The position numbers were made by a program, and so were the translations under genes. This document shows, one piece after another, positions 18,496 to 27,541 of a stretch of DNA of 64,000 nt. Below the pieces are notes generated by a model that saw nothing but the letters and a program-made list of their open reading frames with translations, had not been told where the DNA came from and ran no database searches. Positions within the stretch are counted from its first letter, which is position 1, and each line of letters opens with the position of its first letter. Source of the DNA: Oribacterium sp. P6A1 (GTDB lineage Bacteria > Bacillota > Clostridia > Lachnospirales > Lachnospiraceae); the NCBI RefSeq assembly GCF_000702885.1, contig NZ_JNKO01000009.1, positions 62,001 through 126,000 on the forward strand, given 5' to 3'.

Positions 18496-18501
18496 ATTAT
18501 A
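18496..18501 (-). promoter_or_regulatory. Candidate -10 box of the adhesin promoter
   Basis: TATAAT on the minus strand at 18501-18496, about 70 bases before the adhesin start, in a very AT-rich spacer. The -35 element is poor (TACATT at 17-base spacing). The spacer has no c-di-GMP riboswitch motif that I can see. Confidence 0.4.
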
Positions 18502-18574
18502 ATACTACCACTATCATAAATGTACATAAATTTTTAATAAACAGCTTATAATTTTTTAAATAAATACAAAGAAA

Positions 18575-18620
18575 TAAAAAAAATTACGCATACGTGTCAA
18601 GGCGTATGCGTTATTTTTTG
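18575..18620 (-). terminator. Intrinsic terminator of the EAL-GGDEF gene
   Basis: A 9-bp stem ACGCATACG / CGTATGCGT (18586-18594 and 18603-18611) flanked by A-run and T-run on the two sides. It separates the EAL-GGDEF gene from the adhesin gene, so the adhesin needs its own promoter. Confidence 0.8.
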
Positions 18621-18647
18621 TTTATTCCATCAAAATGATTTCCGTAA

Positions 18648-21245
18648 TCACGATTTAACAGCACAGTAGTCTGTCTCGTTCAGCTTATCGTCATAGATAG
18701 TATATCCGTCCCTCGTTGTTTTTTTGGTATGGTACAGCGCCATATCAGCTTTCTCATAAAGATCGCTGGTGAATCCCTGTGAAGAAAAAGCAATTCCCGC
18801 ACTTATGGAAACCTTAGGTATGTTGCTTCCCCGGGGATTCTTCAGAGCACTGTTTATGGCGTATATCTTATCTATGAGCATCTGTGCATCTTTATCCTCT
18901 ATTCCTGTCATGATAACGCAGAACTCGTCACCTCCCATACGTATGATGTGGTCCGACAGGCGGAACTCATTCCTCATGAAGCAGGCAAGTCTCTTAAGAA
19001 CCGAATCCCCTATTCCATGTCCGTAGGTGTCATTGATCTGTTTAAACTTATCTACATCCAAAAGAATGTAGGCAATAGCCATATCCGACTTCTTGAGAAG
19101 CTCGGTGTACTTGTTGTAAGCTGTTCGATTAAGTACGCCTGTAAGCGCATCATGTTCAATCTTGAACTCGAGATCCGCCTGTTCATTCTTTTCCTGGTCT
19201 ATATCCTCCATGGCAAGTGAAGCCCTGGTGACATTTCCGTTCTCGTCCGCCTTTGAAGCTGTGATCAGAATTCTGAACCACTTATGGCTCTTTCCGTAAT
19301 ACTCGGTAGCGATTATGGACTTTTCAGACAGTCTTTCCTGCATAGTGGAGATATCCATAAAAGCATTGACCCTGTCCTTATACTCATCGGAAACATAGTT
19401 TTCGATGAGCATGTCCTTCGCAAGCTCGTAGGGCTGCTGATTCATACCGAGTCTGTCCTTTATGTAGTCGGGTACAACAAGAGGAATGAACTCCCTGGTA
19501 CTGAATACGATATGGATAAGAGTAAAATATATCTTGGACATATCAACAAGTACATCCTTGTAGTCCATCTCAGTCTTTTTACTGTCTTCGATTATTCTGG
19601 TGGTATAAAGCACCTTCACGGCTTTTCCGCTTTCATCTCTGTCCAGAACGAAGAAGGAAGCTGTGGTCCATCCGTTGATGGCTCCGATAAAATCCGCTTC
19701 TATATAATCCTTTTCCGAAAGACGCTCCGCCAATGTATCCGGATTTGTAAAGGAAAGAATGGCCTCCATATATTCAGTACTCGCGAATATACGCATAACT
19801 GCGGGCATAACGTCGCTAATCTGTCCTTTATCTCCAAGGAACCTGTGCATGCTGTAATTTGCCTTGAGCTCCTTATAGCTGTCTTTTTCAAGATCCAGCA
19901 TGTATATGCTGTTATATACAGAAGAAATAGCGCTGAAGATCTTCTGTCCTTCATTTAAATCCCGTCTGGAAACGAAAGAGATGCCCGGGTCCTTTTTTAT
20001 TCCGACTATGTCTTCATCTTCCTTCTTGCAGGCGGCATCTATGTTCATGGGAAATTCAGCAGGTATACGCTCTGAGGGTCTTCCATAGGAGTAATAGTAG
20101 CCCTGCACTATCTCACAGCCTACACCTTTCAGATACTCCAGCTGTTCCTCAGTCTCCACACCCTTTGCGTAAGTGTGTATGCCGAGCCCCTTACTCATAT
20201 TTATAACAGGTTTAAGGATATTCTTTGATTTCTCATCAAATTCCTTCATGTACCCCAGGTCTATAAGGATACCGTCAAATTCGTACTCACGTATGGTATT
20301 GAGAGAAGAATGTTCATTTCCGAAGTCATCTATGAAAACTTTAAACCCGCTGTCTCTCAGCCTTCTTATCTCCCTCTTAAAGAGATTCGGATCTGTGCTG
20401 AGGGTCTTTTCGCTTATTTCAACCTGCAGGCACTCTCTCGGAATATCAAATTCCGCAGCTATGTCTATAAGCTCATTGCAGGGGTCGAAGGACAAAAAAT
20501 CATCATGTGAAAGATTGAAGGAAACCGGGATATGTTTCCCCAGGGTTTTTCTTTGCTTTTCAACATCCCTGGCTGCCTGCCTCATGACGAATCTGTCCAG
20601 TATATGCGTCAGCTTATACTCTTCCAGCACAGGAACATATTCTCCCGGAAGAAGCATGCCGTATTTGGGATCCACCCATCTGGACAATGCCTCGAATCCG
20701 TGCAGCCTGCCTGTTGCCGTAACGAACTTTGGCTGATAGTAAATCTTTATATACTCCTCTTTGACCGCCTTATCTATGTTGTTCAGAATATATTCTCTGC
20801 TGGAGTTATCCAGAATACATGTATGCTCATCCTTGAAGGTCCTCTTTTCCGCTTCCTTCAGGACAGACATGGTAACAGAAATAAGTTCCCCTTCTTCCGG
20901 GGAAGTATAAAGTCTGCCCTGTATCTCTACATATTTAATCTGATCCTTTTTACTTCTTATACGAAAGCTTACCTTATCATATCCGCCGTTTTCAGAAATC
21001 CGGGCAGTTATATTTTCTTCGGTAATGCTCAGATCTGCCGGAAATATCATCCCGGCAAAGGTGCCCCTGGTAAGTTCCCGGAACTCGTCTTCATCAGCAC
21101 AATCGTATATATAAAGAACCGATTCGTTTACATAAAGCAGTTCCGCAGAGAAATCCGCCCTGTATATAAAAAATCCGCTCATCATAGATGTAAGTCCATC
21201 CAATATAAAATTACGGGACAGTCCGGCATCAAGCTTAGCTTTCAT
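18648..21245 (-). CDS. PAS-EAL-PAS-GGDEF protein (diguanylate cyclase with degenerate EAL)
   Basis: Cytoplasmic c-di-GMP protein of 865 residues: PAS-like sensor (1-140), EAL domain (about 150-405), a central sensory segment (430-690, PAS-like) and a C-terminal GGDEF domain (about 700-860). GGDEF is intact at 771-775 with an RLSD inhibitory site at 762-765, exactly five residues upstream, so an active, product-inhibited cyclase is expected. The EAL domain keeps EAL (185-187) and the DD pair (306-307), but the loop-6 sequence is DFGNEHSS instead of DFGTGYSS and the catalytic Lys of LKxD is Leu 327; phosphodiesterase activity may be lost and the domain may act as a c-di-GMP sensor. Located directly upstream of the giant adhesin, in the same direction. 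Start ATG 21245 has AGGAGA. Confidence 0.9.
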   Translation of the reverse strand: MKAKLDAGLSRNFILDGLTSMMSGFFIYRADFSAELLYVNESVLYIYDCADEDEFRELTRGTFAGMIFPADLSITEENITARISENGGYDKVSFRIRSKKDQIKYVEIQGRLYTSPEEGELISVTMSVLKEAEKRTFKDEHTCILDNSSREYILNNIDKAVKEEYIKIYYQPKFVTATGRLHGFEALSRWVDPKYGMLLPGEYVPVLEEYKLTHILDRFVMRQAARDVEKQRKTLGKHIPVSFNLSHDDFLSFDPCNELIDIAAEFDIPRECLQVEISEKTLSTDPNLFKREIRRLRDSGFKVFIDDFGNEHSSLNTIREYEFDGILIDLGYMKEFDEKSKNILKPVINMSKGLGIHTYAKGVETEEQLEYLKGVGCEIVQGYYYSYGRPSERIPAEFPMNIDAACKKEDEDIVGIKKDPGISFVSRRDLNEGQKIFSAISSVYNSIYMLDLEKDSYKELKANYSMHRFLGDKGQISDVMPAVMRIFASTEYMEAILSFTNPDTLAERLSEKDYIEADFIGAINGWTTASFFVLDRDESGKAVKVLYTTRIIEDSKKTEMDYKDVLVDMSKIYFTLIHIVFSTREFIPLVVPDYIKDRLGMNQQPYELAKDMLIENYVSDEYKDRVNAFMDISTMQERLSEKSIIATEYYGKSHKWFRILITASKADENGNVTRASLAMEDIDQEKNEQADLEFKIEHDALTGVLNRTAYNKYTELLKKSDMAIAYILLDVDKFKQINDTYGHGIGDSVLKRLACFMRNEFRLSDHIIRMGGDEFCVIMTGIEDKDAQMLIDKIYAINSALKNPRGSNIPKVSISAGIAFSSQGFTSDLYEKADMALYHTKKTTRDGYTIYDDKLNETDYCAVKS

Positions 21246-21641
21246 TACTCAAAATCTCCTACTCACTTCCTGTCAAACGTACCCCCAACGTACGTCTGTT
21301 TGGTTGCTTTTCATTCGGCTAAAAGCCGAAAAGCCGCATCAATATTGCATAAGTCTCACGAACCAGCAAACATTCATATTATACCTAAAGGGGGTAATTT
21401 ATACAAAGGCAATTAAAAAAATAAATAGAGTTCTTAAATGCCGACTACATATGCTATAAATTTAATCATATGTCACGTATTCTTAATATGTTAAACGTTT
21501 TCGTGAATACATTGTTCTTCGGGCGTCACCCCGGTTTCAATCTTTTTAATATTCAAAGGCTTGAATTAAAGGCTATAAAATCCCTTACATTTTACCTTTG
21601 TTTTTACCTCCTGTTTTTTAACTATTTAATTTTTTTAAATT
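21246..21641. other. Gene-free spacer upstream of the EAL-GGDEF gene
   Basis: No coding region is supported here. It contains a perfect 7-bp hairpin TTCGGCT AAA AGCCGAA at 21314-21330, which would lie in the 5' leader of the EAL-GGDEF transcript, and an AT-rich stretch (21400-21500) that is a likely promoter region. No known riboswitch was recognised. Confidence 0.4.
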
Positions 21642-21670
21642 AAAAATGCCCGCCGCCGAAGCAGAGGGCA
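21642..21670 (-). terminator. Terminator of the ABC importer operon
   Basis: On the minus strand TGCCC (21670-21666) pairs with GGGCA (21651-21647), with a UUCG-type loop region inside, followed by five T residues and an AT-rich tail. It lies about 90 bases past the last permease gene. Confidence 0.6.
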
Positions 21671-21761
21671 ATTCCGATATTCTTATTAAAAAGTTCTCAT
21701 ATAAACTGTACGAATGGATAAATACAGTTACTGTACCTGTATCGGTCACCGAAGCATCAGC

Positions 21762-22541
21762 TCACACCACGCTCTTCAGTCCCAGGGTCTTCTCGATGAT
21801 CAGCATGACTGCCAGGGTTGCCACCATAAGCAAAGTAGCAAGTGCCGCAATGGTAGGATCAAAATGATACTCTACGTATGCCATCATCTCGATAGGCAGG
21901 ACGTTTACTCCGGGTCCGGTGAGAAAAGCCGAAAGAGAAACATTGTTAAAGGAATTTATCATGGCCATGATGCCCGCTGAGGCAATGGCCGATTTTATAT
22001 TCGGAAGGATAATGTTGAAAAAGCAGTACACCTTGGTGGCTCCGAGGCTTCCGGCAGCTTCTTCTATGGAAAAATCGAAGTTCGAAAGAGCTGCAGTAAC
22101 CACACGCATCACATAAGGTATGCCTAAAAGCGTATGTCCGATGAGAAGGCTAGGCATAACAGGCATTTTGAAAGCATTGACAACATATCTCAGCATGATA
22201 AATCCGAGAACTATAACCGGAATAAGTACCGGTGACAGAAATACCGTCTTGATTGCTTCTTTACCGTGGAAACGGTAACGGTTAAGGGCGTATGCCGCAG
22301 GGAGTCCCATGGCCAGGGCCAACAGAGTCGAAACAATCGCGACTATGATGGAGGTTCTGGCTGAATCTATGAAGGAGCTCATAGTCAGTACCTGTGCATA
22401 CCACTTGAGGGTAAAGCCCTTCCCCGGAAATGTCAGATAATTTGTGTCGCTGAAGGAGGCCGCCATAATGATAAGAAGGGGGCCTATCAGGAAGAAATAT
22501 ACCAGTATAGTAAGCAGGAGAAGACTTTTACTCTTTTTCAT
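21762..22541 (-). CDS. ABC transporter permease, PotC-like
   Basis: Inner-membrane permease (259 residues) of a PotABCD-type importer, with six predicted membrane helices and the conserved cytoplasmic EAA loop near EEAAGSLGATKVYCFFNIIL (about residues 165-184) that docks on the ATPase. The start is ATG 22541 with AGAAAGG upstream; the longer frame to 22673 would translate a repeat element and lacks a site. It is the last gene of an operon whose order is permease-ATPase-binding protein-permease. The operon probably imports a small cationic or amino compound; polyamines are the family's usual substrates, but specificity is not determined here. Confidence 0.85.
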   Translation of the reverse strand: MKKSKSLLLLTILVYFFLIGPLLIIMAASFSDTNYLTFPGKGFTLKWYAQVLTMSSFIDSARTSIIVAIVSTLLALAMGLPAAYALNRYRFHGKEAIKTVFLSPVLIPVIVLGFIMLRYVVNAFKMPVMPSLLIGHTLLGIPYVMRVVTAALSNFDFSIEEAAGSLGATKVYCFFNIILPNIKSAIASAGIMAMINSFNNVSLSAFLTGPGVNVLPIEMMAYVEYHFDPTIAALATLLMVATLAVMLIIEKTLGLKSVV

Positions 22542-22645
22542 AAGAGACCTTTCTAAAATAACCCATCGCTCATCAGAGAAATACTGATAAGCCAAGTCCT
22601 GTGATGGAAATATCCATACAGGTGAAATGTGCTTTGTAACGATAA

Positions 22646-22673
22646 GTGAGTGGCTGATACCCATGCCACTCAC
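22646..22673 (+). repeat. Intergenic hairpin repeat, copy 3 (hairpin A only)
   Basis: Arms GTGAGTGGC and GCCACTCAC form a perfect 9-bp stem with a 10-base loop, matching hairpin A of the repeats at 4703 and 40561. The neighbouring segment (22622-22645) keeps the ATGTGCTT and AACG parts of the spacer but not a clean hairpin B. It sits between the binding-protein gene and the second permease gene of the ABC operon, where it may stabilise the upstream mRNA segment. Confidence 0.6.
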
Positions 22674-22748
22674 AAAAGATGCAGATCAAAAGTATTAAAT
22701 CGTAAATCAATCACAGGATTTTATATTTTGATCCTTACATCATACATA

Positions 22749-23900
22749 TTACTGAACTGAGAACAGGTTGTTCCACTTCTCGATCCACTCAGCCTTCTTC
22801 TCTGTAATGAGATCCCAGTCCGGAACGATAAGGCCGTTTACCATCTCAGCGCCGTATGTGAAGTTCTGTGCCTGCTCAGCTGTGAGCTCTACAGCTGTGT
22901 TTACGGGAGAGTCAACTCCGTCGAGAGCCTCTGCCTCCTGAACTTCCTTTGAAAGATAGAAGTCGATGAAAGCCTGTGCAAGCTCCTTGTTCTCACAGCC
23001 CTTAACGATGTTCAGCATATTGAAGCCTGAGAAGCTGCCCTCTGCAGGATCTACCCACACGTAAGCATCATTAGCCTGCTTGGCTGATGTGTAGCTGTAG
23101 TCAAGAAGAAGTGCAACTGAAGCCTCGCCCTGGTTAAGCATAGTGATGGTATCGTTAGCTGATGTGTATGTCTTTACAACGTTTGGCTTAAGCTCTGCGA
23201 GCTTTGCAAAAATAGCGTCATCATCCTTGCCAGGCTCAAGACCGAAAGCTGCTGCTGTTCCGTAATAGAAAAGCGGACCTGAAGTTGTTGTGATATCAGG
23301 GATGGCGATTGAGCCCTCAAGCTCAGGATTCCAAAGATCCGCAAAGCTCTTGATCTCAGTTGTGCATGTCTCCGGATCATAAACGATTCCGAGACGGTTG
23401 AATGTATATGCAGGTCCGAACTCTTCACCCATAGGAGCCTTTGCTGAATCATAGATAGAATCAAGGTTTGTAAGAGCTGATCTGTCAACAGACTCAAGCA
23501 TGCCGTCCTTAGCAAGCTGAGCTGCAAATGAATCACCGATGATAACTACATCATAGTTCTCAGGAGACTCTTCAATCTTGGTTACACGCTCTGCATTCTT
23601 ACCTGTCTCGATAACGAGCTCTGCGCCTGTCTTCTCCATGAAAGGATCGTAAACGTTCTTCTGAAGAAGCTCAGCGTTGAATGAGAAGGTGCTGACTGTA
23701 AGCTTCTGTCCTGCGAAAGGCTTCTCTCCCTCTGGGGCAGCAGCTGTTGTCTCCTCTGCTGCGGCTGTTGTTCCCTCTGCTGCTGCAGCTGTTGTCTCTT
23801 CCTTAGCTGCAGCTGTTGTTGCAGCAGTCTGTGATGATCCGCACGCAGCGAGACCAAGGCTCATTGCAGCTACAAGTCCAAGTGATAATACTCTCTTCAT
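22749..23900 (-). CDS. ABC transporter substrate-binding lipoprotein, PotD/FbpA-like
   Basis: Extracellular solute-binding protein of 383 residues. The signal peptide ends in a lipobox (LGLAACGSS), so the mature protein starts with a lipid-modified cysteine; it is followed by an Ala/Thr/Glu-rich linker (residues 24-60) typical of Lachnospiraceae lipoproteins. The remainder is a type II periplasmic-binding fold with PotD-like features: YTFNRLGIVYDPET around 165-178, SFADLWNPELEGSIAIPD around 183-200 and a C-terminal FYLSKEVQEAEALDG. It delivers substrate to the two flanking permeases. Start ATG 23900 has AGGAGGAAA 5 bases upstream. Substrate cannot be read from the sequence. Confidence 0.9.
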   Translation of the reverse strand: MKRVLSLGLVAAMSLGLAACGSSQTAATTAAAKEETTAAAAEGTTAAAEETTAAAPEGEKPFAGQKLTVSTFSFNAELLQKNVYDPFMEKTGAELVIETGKNAERVTKIEESPENYDVVIIGDSFAAQLAKDGMLESVDRSALTNLDSIYDSAKAPMGEEFGPAYTFNRLGIVYDPETCTTEIKSFADLWNPELEGSIAIPDITTTSGPLFYYGTAAAFGLEPGKDDDAIFAKLAELKPNVVKTYTSANDTITMLNQGEASVALLLDYSYTSAKQANDAYVWVDPAEGSFSGFNMLNIVKGCENKELAQAFIDFYLSKEVQEAEALDGVDSPVNTAVELTAEQAQNFTYGAEMVNGLIVPDWDLITEKKAEWIEKWNNLFSVQ

Positions 23901-24046
23901 AATTTCCTCCTAAATCAGATGGTGATAAATGGACCTTTGTACTCTTTCCAAAACCTGCTCCAGCGGCACCGAATCCTCCGGCAAATCTCCGACAGTGCCG
24001 AAGCACGTCACATGTCAAAGGATTTCAGCATCAGCCGATTCTCAGG

Positions 24047-25084
24047 TTACGGAATAAGTACGATTTTATTTGGTGTCAGAGAAAGGGTAATGTTATCTCC
24101 GACAGAAAATACATTTTCCTGAGCTGTGCTCACTATAAGCTCGCCTATATTTGTTGAAACATTGTACTGTGTTCTCTTACCGAGGAAGGTCTGGACACTG
24201 ACCTGTCCGCTGATGGCATTGACAGGAGCAGCTGTGCCTCTCTCTATAACTATATCTTCAGGACGGATGCAGGCTCTCAGGCTGTCTCCCGGGATATCCT
24301 CTGTAACTGTGATTTCAGTGCCCGCGGAAGTTTTGAACTTTCCGGATCCGGTTCTTGTAAGATCCATGAAATTTTCAAATCCAACGAACTTCGCGATGAA
24401 TTCTGTTTTCGGATGATTGTATATCTCTGCAGGCTTATCCATCTGCTCGATGACACCGTGATTCATGATGGCTACCTTGTCACTGATGGCGAAACACTCT
24501 TCCTGATCATGTGTTACGTAGATAGCCGTGAAGCCCAGCTTCTGCTGAAGCTTACGTATCTCTACTCTCATCTGGACACGAAGCTTTGCATCCAGGTTTG
24601 AAAGAGGCTCATCAAAAAGCATGAGGTCCGGATTTATGACCATGGCTCTGGCAAGGGCGACTCTCTGTCTCTGTCCGCCTGACATCTCCTTGGGAAGTCT
24701 CTTCTCGAAACCATCAAGGTCTACTGTATGGAGCATCTCCATAACCTTTGTCTTTATCTCCGACTCAGGTACCTTTCTCTGACGAAGTCCGAAGGCAACA
24801 TTGTCATAGATGTTCATGTGAGGGAACAGGGCGTAGCTCTGGAATACAAAACCGAAATTTCTCTTGTGGAGAGGTATCTTTGTATAGTCCTTTTCATTAA
24901 AGAAGAAGTTTCCCGAAACAGGCTCCGAAAAACCCGCTATAAGTCTAAGGGTTGTTGTCTTTCCGCATCCGCTGGGTCCAAGAAGGCTCACAAGCTCTCC
25001 CTTCTCCACGTTAAGATTCAGGTTCTTCAGGATAATGTTCTTATCATATCCCGCGGTAATATCTCTAAGTTCAAGTAATGACAT
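24047..25084 (-). CDS. ABC transporter ATP-binding protein, PotA/FbpC type
   Basis: Cytoplasmic ATPase subunit (345 residues). Walker A GPSGCGKTT (about 37-45), Q-loop VFQSYALFPH, ABC signature MSGGQRQRVALARA (about 134-147), Walker B LMLFDEP and switch histidine in THDQEE are all intact. A C-terminal TOBE-like regulatory domain (about 250-345) is present, as in PotA, FbpC and MalK relatives. Starts 11 bases after the first permease, with AAGGAGAA, and is followed after about 146 bases by the binding-protein gene. Confidence 0.93.
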   Translation of the reverse strand: MSLLELRDITAGYDKNIILKNLNLNVEKGELVSLLGPSGCGKTTTLRLIAGFSEPVSGNFFFNEKDYTKIPLHKRNFGFVFQSYALFPHMNIYDNVAFGLRQRKVPESEIKTKVMEMLHTVDLDGFEKRLPKEMSGGQRQRVALARAMVINPDLMLFDEPLSNLDAKLRVQMRVEIRKLQQKLGFTAIYVTHDQEECFAISDKVAIMNHGVIEQMDKPAEIYNHPKTEFIAKFVGFENFMDLTRTGSGKFKTSAGTEITVTEDIPGDSLRACIRPEDIVIERGTAAPVNAISGQVSVQTFLGKRTQYNVSTNIGELIVSTAQENVFSVGDNITLSLTPNKIVLIP

Positions 25085-25095
25085 GTTATTTCTCC

Positions 25096-25929
25096 TTATG
25101 TGAGCGGATTGATCTTTTTACTTACAGCATTGAAAACCGATGAGATCAGCATGGTGACGATGATCATGATGACCGCAACTACGGAAGCCTGAATCCAGTC
25201 TCCAAGACTCATGGCATACTGATAGATCATGGTGGAAAGCACTCTTGTATCTGTTCCGCCGAGAAGCTGAGGTGTTGTATATGCTGTGATGCAGCCTGTG
25301 AATACCAGCACGCTTCCTGTCACAAGACCTGAAACACTTAGAGGCAGTGTGATCTTCACAAAGGTCTCCATGGCTGTGCAGCCTAGATTACGGGCAGCAA
25401 GAGTCAGATCATCGGGGATGCTCTCAAGCACGCCTATAAGGGACAATATCATTAGAGGAAGAAACAACTGTACGAAGCCTACAGTAATGGAAAATTCGTT
25501 ATACAAAAGACTCTGAGGTTTTGTAAAAAGACCTGCAGAAACAAGAAGTTTATTGACGATGCCCTTCTTACCTAAGATAACCATCCAGCTGAAAGAGCGG
25601 ATGACAGGGCTGGTGAACATAGGGAACACTGCAAATGCCATGAGCATACCCTTGTTCTTTGAGAATTTTGCGATGTAATATGCGGCAGGATAACCAAGAG
25701 CCGCACAGATAAGTGTGCTCAGGATACTGAGCTTCAGACTTCTTACGAACACCTGCTGAAAATAGGTGCTCTGAACTATATCAACGTAAGCTGATAATGA
25801 GAACCCTCCTTCATTGGGAAAGAAGGTTGCGACAAGCAGTGTACAAAGTGGAATCAGCATGAATACGGCAAGGAATAAAATCCCCGGCAGTATCATAAAG
25901 ATCCACGCTTTATTTTTGATCCAGTTCAC
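25096..25929 (-). CDS. ABC transporter permease, PotB-like
   Basis: First permease of the importer (277 residues), six predicted helices. The EAA-type loop is seen around LTLAARNLGCTAMETFVKIT (about residues 183-202). The start codon is GTG at 25929 (MNWIKNKAW), seven bases after a perfect AGGAGG. It follows a 286-base spacer with a structured leader, so it is probably the first gene of the importer transcript. Confidence 0.88.
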   Translation of the reverse strand: MNWIKNKAWIFMILPGILFLAVFMLIPLCTLLVATFFPNEGGFSLSAYVDIVQSTYFQQVFVRSLKLSILSTLICAALGYPAAYYIAKFSKNKGMLMAFAVFPMFTSPVIRSFSWMVILGKKGIVNKLLVSAGLFTKPQSLLYNEFSITVGFVQLFLPLMILSLIGVLESIPDDLTLAARNLGCTAMETFVKITLPLSVSGLVTGSVLVFTGCITAYTTPQLLGGTDTRVLSTMIYQYAMSLGDWIQASVVAVIMIIVTMLISSVFNAVSKKINPLT

Positions 25930-25964
25930 GTGATATCCTCCTGAAAACGGCGAATCGTATTTAG

Positions 25965-26046
25965 GCGGCCCATGACCGCATTTTTAGGTTTCGGCACATC
26001 TTATGCGCCGTATGCGCTGATGACTTATGCACTAAACCGCATCAGC
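25965..26046 (-). promoter_or_regulatory. Three-hairpin leader upstream of the ABC importer
   Basis: In the minus-strand leader there are three consecutive stems: GCTGATG / CATCAGC (26046-26040 with 26022-26016), CGGCGCAT / ATGTGCCG with a 3-base loop (26010-25992) and GCGGTC / GGCCGC with a 3-base loop (25979-25965). The last ends about 30 bases before the ribosome binding site. Upstream, TTTACA and CTATAA at 17-base spacing (around 26050-26085) could be the promoter. Candidate cis-regulatory RNA; it fits no class I can name. Confidence 0.4.
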
Positions 26047-26215
26047 CTTAATTTTTATAGCATAATATTTATTCCGCTGTAAATGTTTAAAATACTGAAT
26101 TATTGTATTAATATTCAATCATTTAGCGACTTTTAAACAATCTATCTGAATATCATGAAGCCTGTCTCTCGCTTTTCTGCAGGCGCAGACGGGAGGCAGA
26201 CTCATGGAGCTTATG

Positions 26216-27541
26216 TCAAATGATATCCCTGTACTCCTCTGCCGCCTCCATAAAGGGTTTCATGGCCTGAAGAAGATCCGACTTTATCTTCGGAAGATCC
26301 AGTGATGTCAGCTTTCCGTCCCGCACAAGAATCTTTCCGTCTGCCATGACGAGGGAAACGTTTGAAGCATTGGCAGAATAAACCAGGGCGGAATATGGAT
26401 TATAGGCGGGGAACATGTTCACAGACTCTGTTTCCACCATCTGAAGATCCGCCTTCTTTCCGGGCTCGAGACTTCCGAAATGCTCTGCACCGAGAGCCAC
26501 GGCGCCGCCTGCTGTGGCAGCTCTCACCACACGCTCCGCAGAGAAAATGCTTCTGTCATGATATCTTGTTTTCTGGGCACAAGGCATGAGGCGCATCTGA
26601 TCGAACATAGACAGTGTGTTTCCCGAAGAAGGCCCGTCGGTTCCGAGGCCGAAAGGAACTCCCATGGAATCCGCATCCTTCATGGGGGCGATGCCCTTTC
26701 CCGCCTTGGTGTTGCTGGCGATGCAGTGGGCTATGCTGCTCCCTCTCTCTTTCATAAGAGAAAGGTCTGATTCCGTCGCATGGATGCAGTGAGCCGCCAA
26801 AGTATGCCTGGACAAGGCTCCTATTGAATCAAGGAACTCTATGGGGGTTTTTCCCATGTCTCTGAAGTGGTTCATCTCATAATCCATCTCAGCGGCATGA
26901 AGGGTATATATGGTGTCGTATTTCACCGCCAGGTCGTGTGCCTCGCAAAGCTTCTCCGGACTTAATGTGGTAGTGCCGTGAGGGGCAATGACAGGAATGA
27001 TACGGTCATGGTTTCTGAAATTCTCGAGAAATTCCTTTTGATAATCAAATCCACCGTACTCCTTTTCGGGGCTGTCGCAGGTCTTCTGGCCTATAAGGGT
27101 CTCTCCCAGATAGCCTCTTATGCCGCTCTCAAGACAGGCCTTTGCCACCTCATCTTCGAAATAGTACATGTCCAGGAAGGTGGTGGTGCCGGAGAGAAGC
27201 ATTTCCCCTATTCCGTACAGAGCAGAGAGATATACCAGTTCCCGGTTCATAGCCTCTAGTTCCAGGGGAAAAAGAAACTTTCTCAGTCTGTCGGGGCAGT
27301 CGTCCCCCATGGTGCGGAAGGGCACCATGGAAACGTGGCAGTGTGTGTTTACAAAGCCGGGAAGCATGATGCCGCATCCCCCATCGATATATTCTTCTGC
27401 TTCAATTCCCTCAGGTTTTCTCCCATCAGAGGTCCCCAGTTCTTTGATAATGTCTCCCTCAGTAAGCAGCCAGCCGTCCTTCAGTACCGTGCCTGATTTA
27501 TCCATGGTCAGTATCGTGGCGTTGTATATAAGTGTTTTCAT
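26216..27541 (-). CDS. Metal-dependent amidohydrolase/deaminase (COG0402, MTA/SAH deaminase-like)
   Basis: Cytoplasmic TIM-barrel hydrolase of 441 residues. Metal-site motifs are in order: NTHCHVSM (about 65-72), LHAAEMDYEM (about 215), AAHCIHATESD (about 250) and GLGTDGPSSGNTLSMFD (about 300). This is the pattern of the TRZ/ATZ/MtaD group, which deaminates purine-like rings, methylthioadenosine or S-adenosylhomocysteine, or removes substituents from triazines; the substrate here is not determined. The start is ATG 27541, six bases after GGGAGA; it overlaps the end of the upstream M20 gene by 44 bases, so the two are translationally close. The next genes downstream are an ABC importer, suggesting a scavenging pathway. 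Confidence 0.85.
   Translation of the reverse strand: MKTLIYNATILTMDKSGTVLKDGWLLTEGDIIKELGTSDGRKPEGIEAEEYIDGGCGIMLPGFVNTHCHVSMVPFRTMGDDCPDRLRKFLFPLELEAMNRELVYLSALYGIGEMLLSGTTTFLDMYYFEDEVAKACLESGIRGYLGETLIGQKTCDSPEKEYGGFDYQKEFLENFRNHDRIIPVIAPHGTTTLSPEKLCEAHDLAVKYDTIYTLHAAEMDYEMNHFRDMGKTPIEFLDSIGALSRHTLAAHCIHATESDLSLMKERGSSIAHCIASNTKAGKGIAPMKDADSMGVPFGLGTDGPSSGNTLSMFDQMRLMPCAQKTRYHDRSIFSAERVVRAATAGGAVALGAEHFGSLEPGKKADLQMVETESVNMFPAYNPYSALVYSANASNVSLVMADGKILVRDGKLTSLDLPKIKSDLLQAMKPFMEAAEEYRDII

Noticed and set aside
18428-18647. Possible c-di-GMP riboswitch upstream of the adhesin
   Set aside because: The spacer is AT-rich with only the terminator of the upstream gene; the conserved GEMM core is not visible.
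22749-25929. Naming the importer potABCD
   Set aside because: Family features are shared by importers of polyamines, iron, phosphonates and others; no binding-site residue could be checked.
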